NCBI RefSeq assembly: GCF_001486585.1
Contig: NZ_LN909046.1
Coordinates: forward strand, 806,001 to 870,000
Source: Paenibacillus senegalimassiliensis
Lineage (GTDB): Bacteria > Bacillota > Bacilli > Paenibacillales > Paenibacillaceae
Reading direction: 5' to 3'
DNA length: 64,000 nucleotides
Below the pieces are notes generated by a model. That model did no database searches, was not told where the DNA came from, and saw only the letters and a program-made list of their open reading frames with translations. Below are positions 1 through 8,588 of the stretch, piece after piece; positions within the stretch are counted from its first letter, which is position 1; each line of letters starts with the position of its first letter. The translations under genes and the position numbers were made by a program.

Positions 1-2837
1 TTATTCAAGTAGGACTTGCCATTATAGAGCCAGATAAGAGCATTTCACAGGTATATCAATCCCTCGTCAAGCCGAGTGTTCCGATCCCTCCCTTCATTAC
101 CGGACTTACGGGAATTACAGAGGAGGAAGTGAAGGACGCTCCGGACTTGGATGAAGTTATGATGGAGATGGTGCCGCTTCTCAATGATGTTGTGCTTGTT
201 GGACATAATGTAGCGTTCGATTTTAATTTTTTGCAGAACGCTTTGGACCAAACGGGATATCTGCCCTTCACGGGTCGAATACTGGATACGATGGATTTCT
301 TAAAGATCCTGTTTCCGTCCTTGACCTCCTATCAGCTCGGCATGGTTTCGGCCGAATTTGAAGTGCAGCATGACCGTCCACATCGGGCGGACAGCGATGC
401 CCTGGCCACCGCGCTCATCTTCCTGAAATGTCTGGAAGAGTGCGAACAGCTTCCTTTGCTCACCTTGCAGCGCCTGAATGATCTATTTGCCAGCGAGGAC
501 AGCGACCTTGGCTGGTTTTTTGACGCGATGGTGCAGGAGAAGGAACGCGAGACGTTAACTGGCGACGACGGATTCACGTATTACCGGCAGTTCGCGCTGC
601 AAGCGGAGGACTGGATGGAGATTCAGCCAGCCCGGGACTCTATAGAGGGTAACCCGCTTGAGAACATCAGCTTCGAGCAATTTATGGAGCAGGTACGTGA
701 ACGCTTGCGGGAACGACTTCCGCAATATGAGGAGCGCGAGGCGCAGAACTTGATGCTGCAAGAGGTCATGCAGGCCTTTGCCGAGGAGAAGCACCTCATG
801 GTAGAGGCTGGTACAGGCACGGGCAAATCGCTGGGTTATTTGTTGCCTGCCATTTACCACAGTGTTCAACAAGACGAGAAGGTTATGGTCAGCACCCATA
901 CCATTAATTTGCAGGAGCAGCTTCGGGAGAGAGATATCCCACTCCTGACAGAGGTCGTGCCGTTCCCGTTTCGGGCAGCGGTATTTAAAGGAAGGCAGCA
1001 TTATTTGTGCTTGCGCAAATTTGAACATAAAATAAGCAGGAAAGATTTCGCCACTCCCAAAGAAGATGTCATGATCGCCGCCCAAATGATTGTGTGGCTG
1101 ACGCAAACCGGGAACGGTGATGATGAAGAACTGAACTTGGGAAATCGCGGAGGTGATTTCTGGGAGACGGTGGCCAGTGAATCGGATTCTTGCCTGGGCC
1201 GGTCGTGTCCTTGGTTCCGTAAGTGCTTCTACCACCGCGCCAAGCATGAGGCCGGAGTGGCCGATGTAGTCATTACGAATCACTCCAAATTGTTTACTGA
1301 CATCCAGGCAGGACATCAATTGTTACCGGGCTATGAGCATTTGGTCATTGATGAAGCGCATCATTTGGAGGATGTAGCAGGCAAACATTTGGGTATCCAT
1401 ATGAAATATTTCACAGTGGTTCATACTTTGACCCGTTTATTCAAGGACAGCAAGACTGGTCAGTTGGCTAATTTGCGGGCTGCATTACAAGCCTCGCCAG
1501 GCGAGAAGTCAGGCGAATGGTCAGCGGTCATCGATGGCATCTACCCGAACCTGATTGAGGTGAAGGAGAACTGGGACAAGTTAAGCGAGCAATTGTTCTC
1601 ACTGATGCCGGATCGCAGTGACGCGGCTCCTGGTGACCCGGGGCAATTTGTGTACCGTCTCTTGCCGGGGAAGGAACCCAAGGAATGGGATACCTTGACC
1701 GCTCTGGAGAATCAAATATATGTTGCGCTGGGGGATGTTCTCCGCAAGGGTGAACGCATGCTCAGCGAAATTCGTGAGGACCAGGATGATTATGGGTCTG
1801 AGAGCTTGCTGACTGACATCAGCGGCTTGTTCAAGGATCTGGCGACCGAACGCGAAGCACTGCGGTTCTTCATGAAGCTGGAGAGCGAGGATACGGTGTA
1901 CTGGATGGAGGCGAGCGGTAACTATCGTAGCCGGTCATTGCAAATGTACGCGGTACCTATTGATGTCAGTGCCCAACTGAAGGAATATTTCTTCGACAAG
2001 AAGAAGAGCGTGGTGATGACCTCAGCTACTTTGTCGGTTGATAAATCATTTCAGTACATGGTGGAACAACTGGGCTTAACAGAGGCGGCAAGCGAGAACA
2101 AGCTAGTAACAACGATGCTCCCATCGCCGTTTAATTACCGGGATCAGGCACTGCTGGTTATCCCGCGTGATTTCCCCAGTGTCAAGGGCGGGGTAGGTGA
2201 CGATCATTTCGTCAATACGCTGGTACAATCCCTTGCCGACTCCGCGGTGGCAACCCGGGGGAGAATGATGGTGTTATTCACATCATATCGGATGCTGCGA
2301 CAAGTATATGAGCCGCTGAAGACTTTGCTGGCTCAGAAGGGGATCACAGTGATTGGGCAGGGGATGGATAGCGGTAGTCGAACCAAATTAACGCGTCGCT
2401 TCCAAGGGCAAGATGCTTCCGTTCTGCTTGGCACAAGCAGCTTCTGGGAAGGTGTTGATATCCCCGGTGAGGCCCTGACGAGTCTGGCGATTGTCCGTTT
2501 GCCATTTCAACCACCGAACCATCCGCTGGTGGAGGCGAAGAGTGAGCGGCTACAACGTGAGAAAAAGAATCCATTTATGAAGTTATCTGTGCCGCAGGCG
2601 GTCATCCGCTTCAAGCAGGGGTTCGGGCGACTGGTTCGCTCATCGCAGGACCGCGGCATTGTGATTGTTTATGATACACGCATCTTGGAATCCTACTATG
2701 GAAAGTATTTCTTATATTCTTTGCCCGGCCCGAAGATGGAGCATATGCCGCTTGGTCAAATGGTCTCGCGTATCTCGGAATGGCTGCAGGTTGATGAAGC
2801 TAATAATGAAGCTGATCAAGCTGGTGAAATGAAGTAA
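1..2837 (+). CDS. dinG: ATP-dependent helicase DinG with N-terminal DnaQ-type exonuclease domain (5' partial)
   Basis: The reading frame is open from base 3, so the true start lies outside the window. The N-terminal part carries DEDDh exonuclease motifs (GHNVAFDFNFL; later HRADSDA). After it comes an XPD/DinG superfamily 2 helicase with Walker A AGTGTGKS, DEAH box IDEAHH and a C-terminal helicase half (SSFWEGVDIPG, GRLVR). Four cysteines are spaced as in iron-sulphur DinG proteins: YLCLRK, then C-x4-C-x5-C in SCLGRSCPWFRKC. That suggests a bound [4Fe-4S] cluster. The likely role is unwinding and trimming DNA structures during repair in the cytoplasm. rex follows 21 bases after the stop. Confidence 0.95.
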   Translation, partial: IQVGLAIIEPDKSISQVYQSLVKPSVPIPPFITGLTGITEEEVKDAPDLDEVMMEMVPLLNDVVLVGHNVAFDFNFLQNALDQTGYLPFTGRILDTMDFLKILFPSLTSYQLGMVSAEFEVQHDRPHRADSDALATALIFLKCLEECEQLPLLTLQRLNDLFASEDSDLGWFFDAMVQEKERETLTGDDGFTYYRQFALQAEDWMEIQPARDSIEGNPLENISFEQFMEQVRERLRERLPQYEEREAQNLMLQEVMQAFAEEKHLMVEAGTGTGKSLGYLLPAIYHSVQQDEKVMVSTHTINLQEQLRERDIPLLTEVVPFPFRAAVFKGRQHYLCLRKFEHKISRKDFATPKEDVMIAAQMIVWLTQTGNGDDEELNLGNRGGDFWETVASESDSCLGRSCPWFRKCFYHRAKHEAGVADVVITNHSKLFTDIQAGHQLLPGYEHLVIDEAHHLEDVAGKHLGIHMKYFTVVHTLTRLFKDSKTGQLANLRAALQASPGEKSGEWSAVIDGIYPNLIEVKENWDKLSEQLFSLMPDRSDAAPGDPGQFVYRLLPGKEPKEWDTLTALENQIYVALGDVLRKGERMLSEIREDQDDYGSESLLTDISGLFKDLATEREALRFFMKLESEDTVYWMEASGNYRSRSLQMYAVPIDVSAQLKEYFFDKKKSVVMTSATLSVDKSFQYMVEQLGLTEAASENKLVTTMLPSPFNYRDQALLVIPRDFPSVKGGVGDDHFVNTLVQSLADSAVATRGRMMVLFTSYRMLRQVYEPLKTLLAQKGITVIGQGMDSGSRTKLTRRFQGQDASVLLGTSSFWEGVDIPGEALTSLAIVRLPFQPPNHPLVEAKSERLQREKKNPFMKLSVPQAVIRFKQGFGRLVRSSQDRGIVIVYDTRILESYYGKYFLYSLPGPKMEHMPLGQMVSRISEWLQVDEANNEADQAGEMK

Positions 2838-2858
2838 AGTTGATAAGGGGGAATGGTT

Positions 2859-3503
2859 ATGAAATCAGATAAAATCTCTGATGCGGTGGTCCGTCGACTG
2901 CCCGTCTATCTGCGCTTCTTGAATGAATTGAGCCGGAGGGAAGTTCCTACGGTATCGTCCCAGGAGCTAGGACAGAAGCTGGATTTGAATCCAGCACAAA
3001 TTCGCAAGGACTTGGCGTATTTCGGAGACTTTGGACGTAAGGGCATCGGCTACGATGTTGCTTACCTTATTGAGAAAATTCAACAGATATTGAATCTTGA
3101 CCAACAAATCAATGTAGCTCTTGTGGGTGCTGGTAATCTTGGTCATGCGTTATCCAATTACAACGCTTATCTGAAGGATAACATGAAGATTGTCGCTGTG
3201 TTTGATGCTTCTCCAGACAAAATCGGGACGCAGATCAATAATATTACGATCCGGCCGATTGAAGAGTTGGTGGATACGGTCAGAAAGGAAAAAATCCGTA
3301 TCGGAATCATTACCGTACCGGATTTTGAAGCTCAACGAGTTGCAGACCAATTGGTCGCTGCAGGCATCGGAGCGATCTTAAATTTTGCCCCTACCATATT
3401 GAAGGTTCCACCGGAAGTACGGATTCATGCGGCTGACTTTACAACGGACTTATTGAGTCTGGCCTATTATCTGGAAAATGGAAAGGAACATGCTGAAGTA
3501 TGA
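2859..3503 (+). CDS. rex: Redox-sensing transcriptional repressor Rex
   Basis: Homodimeric repressor that senses NADH/NAD+ and controls fermentative and respiratory genes. The N-terminal winged helix (about the first 75 residues, including LNPAQIRKDLAYFGDFGRKG) is followed by a Rossmann fold with the nucleotide motif GAGNLG and a C-terminal helix for domain swapping. The ATG at 2859 is preferred to the one at 2853 because the ribosome site AAGGGGG (2845-2851) then lies 7 bases away instead of 1. The resulting 214-residue protein has family-typical length. The stop overlaps the start of mtaD (ATGA), so the two are translationally coupled. Confidence 0.95.
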   Translation: MKSDKISDAVVRRLPVYLRFLNELSRREVPTVSSQELGQKLDLNPAQIRKDLAYFGDFGRKGIGYDVAYLIEKIQQILNLDQQINVALVGAGNLGHALSNYNAYLKDNMKIVAVFDASPDKIGTQINNITIRPIEELVDTVRKEKIRIGIITVPDFEAQRVADQLVAAGIGAILNFAPTILKVPPEVRIHAADFTTDLLSLAYYLENGKEHAEV

Positions 3504-4798
3504 GTCGAAAATGGTTAATAAAGAACGGGACGTTCGCGGTATTGGATCAGGAGCGTCCGGTTATTCAAGGTTATATGCTGGTTGAGGGGGATACGATTAC
3601 TTACATCGGGGAAGAACGCCCCGAAGGTGTGGAGGGTGCAGAGAGCTTTGACGGTAAAGGCCTACTGTTTCTTCCCGGATTGATTAATACCCATGGCCAT
3701 GCCGCTATGTCGCTGCTAAGAGGTTACGGTGACGACATGGTGCTGCAAACCTGGCTTGAAGAGAAGATGTGGCCGATGGAAGCCAAGTTTACAGCAGAGG
3801 ACGTACGGGCTGGGACGGCATTGTCGGTGCTGGAAATGCTCAAGGGGGGGACTACAACCTTCCTCGACATGTATGATCATATGGATGAGGTAGCCAAGGT
3901 CGCCCAGGAATCTGGCATTCGGGCTGTTCTTATGCGGGGAGCCATTGGTTTATGCCCACCCGAGGTACAAGATCAGAAGCTGAATGAAGCTATCGCCTTT
4001 GCTCGTAACTGGCAGGGGCAGGCGGATGGACGGATTACGACCATGTTATCGCCGCATGCTCCCTATACCTGTCCGCCGGAGTTCATTCAGAAATTCGTAC
4101 AGGCCGCCCATGACCTGGATTTGCCGATGCATACGCATATGTCGGAGACCCGGGCTGAGGTCGAACAAAATGTTAAAGATTACGGAGTCCGTCCGGTTCA
4201 ACATCTGTTGAATCTGGGCATGTTCTCACGGCCTACGCTATTAGCCCATGCTGTGCATTTAACAGATGAGGAACTGGACATTTTGGCGGCTCATCAAGTG
4301 ACTGTATCGCATAATCCGGGCAGTAACTTGAAGCTTGCTAGCGGAGTAGCCCGTGTACCGGAAATGCTGAAGAAGGGCATTGTGGTATCCCTCGGCACAG
4401 ATGGTCCCGCCAGTAACAATAATCTGGATATGCTGGAGGAAGTTCGTCTGGCGGCCTTGATTCATAAAGGGGTATCTGGTGATCCGACGGCTGTCCCGGC
4501 ACTTGAAGCGCTGAAGATGGGGACAGAATATGGAGCGCGTTCGGTATTCTTGCCCGAGACGGGCAAGCTTGCTGCCGGAATGAAGGCAGATTTCATTGCG
4601 CTGAACACGGAACAGGCTCATTTCGTTCCGAAAACGGACTATGTATCCCATGCGGTCTATTCCGCAGGTTCAGGGGATGTAGAGCACGTATGGGTGAACG
4701 GGAAGCAGATTGTGAAGAACAGAGCTTGCCTGACGCTTGATGAAGAGCGTATCCGCTATGAGGCTCAAGAGGCATTTGACGGGTTATTGACACGTTAA
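3500..4798 (+). CDS. mtaD: 5-methylthioadenosine/S-adenosylhomocysteine deaminase
   Basis: Amidohydrolase-superfamily zinc enzyme that deaminates methylthioadenosine or S-adenosylhomocysteine to the inosine form, part of S-adenosylmethionine recycling. Metal-site motifs are visible in order: NTHGHAAMS, HTHMSETRAE, LLAHAVHL and LGTDGPASNNNLDM. The length of 432 residues is normal. Substrate assignment within the MtaD/SsnA/TrzN-like group is from overall family resemblance, so guanine-type or other deaminase activity is not excluded. The start codon overlaps the rex stop by four bases. Confidence 0.88.
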   Translation: MSRKWLIKNGTFAVLDQERPVIQGYMLVEGDTITYIGEERPEGVEGAESFDGKGLLFLPGLINTHGHAAMSLLRGYGDDMVLQTWLEEKMWPMEAKFTAEDVRAGTALSVLEMLKGGTTTFLDMYDHMDEVAKVAQESGIRAVLMRGAIGLCPPEVQDQKLNEAIAFARNWQGQADGRITTMLSPHAPYTCPPEFIQKFVQAAHDLDLPMHTHMSETRAEVEQNVKDYGVRPVQHLLNLGMFSRPTLLAHAVHLTDEELDILAAHQVTVSHNPGSNLKLASGVARVPEMLKKGIVVSLGTDGPASNNNLDMLEEVRLAALIHKGVSGDPTAVPALEALKMGTEYGARSVFLPETGKLAAGMKADFIALNTEQAHFVPKTDYVSHAVYSAGSGDVEHVWVNGKQIVKNRACLTLDEERIRYEAQEAFDGLLTR

Positions 4799-4900
4799 TC
4801 GTTCCGTCCAACTGATATAGATACAGGTGTACACTGTGAGTATACATGGTGAAAGATAAAAGGGGCTTACAGTTGCCTGCTTAGAGAAAGGAAGAGAAGG

Positions 4901-5386
4901 TTGAGGAAGCGAACCCAATGGATCCTGCTCTCCATCATTATTCTGTTGATAATGCTCATCGGTCTCTACCGGTTCTACATATATATTTACGAGGATACTT
5001 GGGAAGCCGAAAGGGCGGCGGTTCAGCAAGCCAAACAGGAGACAGAACTGGTCCGCAGTGATGAGGTATGGAAGTCGGTCTGGGATAAGGTTTGCTTTGT
5101 AATTCAAGGACAGGATGAGGCTGGGCGAGAGATTATGGTCTGGCTACCAGAAGACGAAAAACCGGAAGTCCGCTTGTTGTCTGAGGGCAAATCCGAGGAC
5201 CAAATTAGAGGGATCATCAAGGAGACGTTGCCGGATATCGAGGTGGTCCGTCTGTTGCCCGGAATTTATAACGACCAGTTGGTCTGGCAATTGTTCTACA
5301 AGCAGCAAGCCCATCATTATTATCGATTTTTCAGCTTCAGTACCGGCGAGCCTTTGTCGGAGGTATTTACGTTGCCTAATCGTTGA
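4901..5386 (+). CDS. ypmB: YpmB-like membrane-anchored protein (DUF5590/PepSY-like)
   Basis: A 161-residue protein with an N-terminal membrane segment (about residues 6-30, WILLSIIILLIMLIGLYRFY) and an extracytoplasmic domain. It resembles B. subtilis YpmB, which also sits near dinG, asnS and dnaD, and this conserved neighbourhood supports the name. The start is a TTG with AAGGAAGAGAAGG just upstream; no ATG is available at the N-terminus. The function is unknown. A strong terminator follows. Confidence 0.75.
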   Translation: MRKRTQWILLSIIILLIMLIGLYRFYIYIYEDTWEAERAAVQQAKQETELVRSDEVWKSVWDKVCFVIQGQDEAGREIMVWLPEDEKPEVRLLSEGKSEDQIRGIIKETLPDIEVVRLLPGIYNDQLVWQLFYKQQAHHYYRFFSFSTGEPLSEVFTLPNR

Positions 5387-5392
5387 CATGGC

Positions 5393-5445
5393 AAAACAGT
5401 TTCGAAGTTCAGGATGCAGACCTGATCTTTCGAAACTGTTTTTTG
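5393..5445 (+). terminator. Rho-independent terminator after ypmB
   Basis: Inverted repeat AACAGTTTCGAA / TTCGAAACTGTT with a loop of about 20 bases, which is itself partly paired (CAGG/CCTG), followed by a T run. It ends the rex-mtaD-ypmB transcript. Confidence 0.9.
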
Positions 5446-5471
5446 TTTTCCATTCTTTTTTTTCGAATTTT

Positions 5472-5525
5472 GATATACGGTATGATATACTATTGTTTGT
5501 AATAATGATATACAAAAGGATATAC
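5472..5525 (+). repeat. Four direct GATATAC repeats upstream of the AAA-protease operon
   Basis: GATATAC occurs at 5472, 5484, 5507 and 5519, as two pairs. Within each pair the repeats start 12 bases apart, and the two pairs start 35 bases apart. The block lies between the ypmB terminator and the ribosome site of the next gene, where a promoter must be. TATGAT at 5481 could be a -10 element. The pattern looks like a regulator binding array, but no known operator was recognised. Confidence 0.55.
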
Positions 5526-5544
5526 AGATAAAGGAGGCAAACGC

Positions 5545-6078
5545 GTGAAACTGCGTGTTGGACGAATTGCTACCAGTATCGTCATTTCCGGAGTTGTACT
5601 GTTCGGCGGTTGGTTCCTTTACCAAGAATGGGCAATAGAACGCCCGCTTGAGAACTTGTTAAAGGATGTTGAAGGTGTAAGTCAGGTGCAACTGGATATA
5701 CAGCCCAAGGAGCTTGGTGTCAAGCTGGATTTGGTACCAGGTACCGATTTGGGTGCTGTGATTCGGCATTTGGAGCAGGATGGGAAGAAGCAAATCGGCA
5801 ATCGTGAATTGAAGATAGATGTGGCGGACAATGCTTCTCCGGAGCTGAACGAGCTATGGGAGAATGCCATGTTTGCTGTCGCTCAGGCGATGGAGAACAA
5901 GCAATATACGGAGATTACGGCAGCTCTGGAGCAAATGGAACAAGATCATAAAGAACTCAAGGCCACGGCGGAGATGGACAATGAGTATGTCTATATCACA
6001 TTAACAGACGGGCAAAGCAGTAAGTTTATTATTTTGCCGCGTACGCCACAGCGGATGGGGGTATGGCCTAATGCGTAG
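5545..6078 (+). CDS. Membrane-anchored protein of unknown function
   Basis: 177 residues with an N-terminal membrane segment (about residues 9-28, IATSIVISGVVLFGGWFLYQ) and a hydrophilic, acidic domain outside. No family was recognised. The GTG start is set by AAGGAGG (5531-5537), 7 bases upstream. The gene overlaps the start of the following AAA protease by 8 bases, so the two are probably co-translated, and this protein may be an accessory or substrate adaptor of that protease. The functional link is inference from position only. Confidence 0.75.
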   Translation: MKLRVGRIATSIVISGVVLFGGWFLYQEWAIERPLENLLKDVEGVSQVQLDIQPKELGVKLDLVPGTDLGAVIRHLEQDGKKQIGNRELKIDVADNASPELNELWENAMFAVAQAMENKQYTEITAALEQMEQDHKELKATAEMDNEYVYITLTDGQSSKFIILPRTPQRMGVWPNA

Positions 6079-7579
6079 ATGGATGGTGGAAGTTGCTGTT
6101 GGTTTTGTCCCTGTACTGCTTATATTTCTAGGGATAACCGGCGTTGTGAACATGATTCCCCTCCTGTTATCGCTGGTGATGCTCGGCGCATTGTTGATGG
6201 CGATTAAAATGCGCGGAGGTGGACTGGCGATCGGAGCTGGTCAGGAACGAAAACGTAAGAAGCGCGCTCCGGCCAAATTGACGTTTGATCAAATTGGAGG
6301 TCAAGAGAGCGCCAAGCAAGAGCTGAGGGAAGCACTGGATTTTATGGTGCGACATGAGGAAATCAGCAAATTTGGCATTCGCCCCATTAAGGGGATTTTG
6401 CTTACCGGACCTCCGGGAACGGGGAAGACGTTGCTGGCCAAAGCGGCTGCTTACTATACCAATGCTGTATTCGTAGCGGCCTCAGGTAGTGAGTTCGTGG
6501 AAATGTATGTTGGCGTGGGGGCCAGCCGGATTCGTGAGCTGTTCAAGGAGGCCCGAACTCGTGCAGCTAAGGAAAACAAAGAGAACGCTGTTATTTTTAT
6601 CGATGAAATTGAAGTCATTGGTGGCAAGCGGGAAGGCGGTCAGCAACGCGAGTATGATCAGACCTTGAACCAGTTGCTGACCGAGATGGACGGGATTTAT
6701 TCTTCGGATACTCCGCGTATTTTACTCGTTGCCGCGACTAACCGTAAGGAGATGCTGGATAGTGCCTTGCTGCGTCCGGGTCGCTTCGATCGGCATATTC
6801 AAGTGGATTTGCCGGACAAGAAGGGGCGCCGCAGCATTCTGGAACTGCACGCGGCCAACAAGCCGATGCAGGACAACGTCGATTTGGACAAGGTGGCCGA
6901 AGAATCGTTTGGCTTCTCCGGGGCTCAGCTTGAGAGTGTCATGAACGAGGCGGCAATTTATGCGATGCGTGATAAGCTGGAGCAAATTGCTCCAGAGCAT
7001 TTGTCGATGGCGATCGACAAGGTACTCATGGGCGAGAAAACCGATCGTCAGGCAGCGGAAGAAGAGAAACGCCGGGTTGCGGTTCATGAACTGGGACATG
7101 CGATTGCTGCCGAGGTTGTGGCGCCGGGCAGTGTCAGCCAGGTTGCGCTTAGTCCGCGTGGTAGGGCGCTGGGGTATGTTCGGCACAATCCGCAGGACGA
7201 GAAGTACCTGTATACCAAGCCTTATTTGGAAGGCCAAATTATGATTGCCCTGGCAGGAGCAGCCGCAGAGGAGATCTATTACGGTGGACGCAGCACGGGC
7301 TCCAGCAATGATTTTGAGCAGGCATTGAATATCGTCCAGACGATGATGACTTCGGGCCTGACTTCACTAGGAATTGTGAACATGGAGATGGTGACAACCG
7401 AAGTTCTTATGAACGAAAATTCACGGATTTTGGACGAGCTTGCGGGCAGAACCAAGGAAATGCTGCAGAAGCATGCGGCCGTATTCGACAAATCCTTGCA
7501 TATTTTGCTGCAGGAAGAGCGCCTTTCGGGGGAACAGTTCCGTTGCCAATTTAGTGACAGTATGGATTTACCGGCATAA
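6071..7579 (+). CDS. FtsH-like membrane AAA+ zinc metalloprotease lacking the extracytoplasmic domain
   Basis: ATP-driven membrane protease of the FtsH family. A hydrophobic hairpin (about residues 8-46) anchors it. Walker A GPPGTGKT lies at 113-120, Walker B FIDEIE at about 176-181, the second region of homology at ATNRKEMLDSALLRPGRFDRH, the zinc motif HELGH at 339-343 and the third metal ligand Asp in SSNDFEQA (414). The pore motif is FVEMYVG. The length of 502 residues is well below canonical FtsH (about 610-650): the roughly 100-residue extracytoplasmic domain between the two helices is absent and the C-terminus is short. It may be a paralogue to the housekeeping FtsH. It overlaps the preceding membrane protein gene. 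Confidence 0.88.
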   Translation: MRRWMVEVAVGFVPVLLIFLGITGVVNMIPLLLSLVMLGALLMAIKMRGGGLAIGAGQERKRKKRAPAKLTFDQIGGQESAKQELREALDFMVRHEEISKFGIRPIKGILLTGPPGTGKTLLAKAAAYYTNAVFVAASGSEFVEMYVGVGASRIRELFKEARTRAAKENKENAVIFIDEIEVIGGKREGGQQREYDQTLNQLLTEMDGIYSSDTPRILLVAATNRKEMLDSALLRPGRFDRHIQVDLPDKKGRRSILELHAANKPMQDNVDLDKVAEESFGFSGAQLESVMNEAAIYAMRDKLEQIAPEHLSMAIDKVLMGEKTDRQAAEEEKRRVAVHELGHAIAAEVVAPGSVSQVALSPRGRALGYVRHNPQDEKYLYTKPYLEGQIMIALAGAAAEEIYYGGRSTGSSNDFEQALNIVQTMMTSGLTSLGIVNMEMVTTEVLMNENSRILDELAGRTKEMLQKHAAVFDKSLHILLQEERLSGEQFRCQFSDSMDLPA

Positions 7580-7605
7580 TTCGCTATGCCGGTTATTCTT
7601 TTTAC
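7570..7605 (+). terminator. Terminator overlapping the stop codon of the AAA protease gene
   Basis: ACCGGCATA / TATGCCGGT inverted repeat followed by TATTCTTTTTACTTTTTC. The left arm contains the last codons and the TAA stop. Confidence 0.85.
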
Positions 7606-7715
7606 TTTTTCTTCGTGCTAAGATATTATTATATGTTGGGTATAGGAAGATGTATTATTCGACATCTAGGGAACCATATTATGTACAGAAGATGAAAGGA
7701 TGGAGCGAGAGGACC

Positions 7716-8588
7716 ATGAATTACAAAAAAATAGGTGTCATCGGTGGTGGCACAATGGGGCAAGGCATCAGTGAGATGCTCGCGGCCAAAGGCCTGGACG
7801 TATTGCTCGTGGAAGAAACGACCGAAAAGCTGAACCATGCCTATAGCATGATTGAGACAAGCCTCGACAAGCAATTGGAGAAATGGGCAATTACGAAGGC
7901 TGAGAAAAAATTGATCTTATCCCGAATCCATAAAGTAACTCATTTTGCCGAACTAGGTACCTGCGATATGGTTATCGAGAGTATTTCGGAAGATTTGGAT
8001 GCCAAAAAAGAGGTATTCAAGCAGTTGGATCAGGTATGTCCTAGCAATATTATTCTTGCCAGCAACACTTCGACTTTGAGTCTGACCGAAATTGCCGGAG
8101 GAACGATTTATCCGGAGCGCGTTATTGGCATGCATTTTATTTATCCTGTGGCCAAAATTAACTTGGTCGAAATCATTCGCGGTCTGAAAACCTCTGAAAC
8201 GACCTTCGAAGAAACGAAACGTTTCGTAGAAGAAGTAGTGGAGAAACGCGGTGTGATGGTCTATGAATCGCCGGGCTTTGTAACGTCCCGGATTATTTGC
8301 GTTATGATCAACGAAGCTTTGCATGTGCTCGGAGAAGGCGTGGCTTCAGCGGAAGAGATTGACGAAGCTATGCGTGTTGGATATCAATTCCAATATGGCC
8401 CGCTGGAAATGGCGGACCGCTTTGGTCTGGATTCAGTGCTTGCTGCGCTGGAGCGTATGTTCCGCGAATTTGGCGAATTGAAGTATCGTCCTTCCTTTGT
8501 ACTGAAGAAGATGGTTCGTGCCGGTCACCTGGGTGTAAAAACGGGTGAAGGATTCTTCAAATACGACAAGGATGGTGATCGACTGTGA
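7716..8588 (+). CDS. 3-hydroxybutyryl-CoA / 3-hydroxyacyl-CoA dehydrogenase
   Basis: NAD-dependent 3-hydroxyacyl-CoA dehydrogenase of the Hbd/PaaH type (290 residues), interconverting 3-hydroxybutyryl-CoA and acetoacetyl-CoA. The Rossmann motif GVIGGGTMGQG is at the N-terminus, followed by SNTSTLSLTEIA and GMHFIYPVAKINLVE, which surrounds the catalytic His (MHF), and a C-terminal helical domain. The open frame extends upstream to 7440, inside the protease gene, but the ATG at 7716 behind GAGCGAGAGG gives the family-standard N-terminus. The stop overlaps the GTG start of ackA (GTGA), an unusual partner for this gene. Confidence 0.88.
   Translation: MNYKKIGVIGGGTMGQGISEMLAAKGLDVLLVEETTEKLNHAYSMIETSLDKQLEKWAITKAEKKLILSRIHKVTHFAELGTCDMVIESISEDLDAKKEVFKQLDQVCPSNIILASNTSTLSLTEIAGGTIYPERVIGMHFIYPVAKINLVEIIRGLKTSETTFEETKRFVEEVVEKRGVMVYESPGFVTSRIICVMINEALHVLGEGVASAEEIDEAMRVGYQFQYGPLEMADRFGLDSVLAALERMFREFGELKYRPSFVLKKMVRAGHLGVKTGEGFFKYDKDGDRL

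Noticed and set aside
555..1319. 254-codon minus-strand frame over dinG
   Set aside because: It is antisense to the helicase motifs of dinG, with no independent support.
4825..4850. Inverted repeat GTGTACAC..GTATACA before ypmB
   Set aside because: The arms are short and imperfect, there is no T tract, and no known operator fits. Too weak to call a feature.
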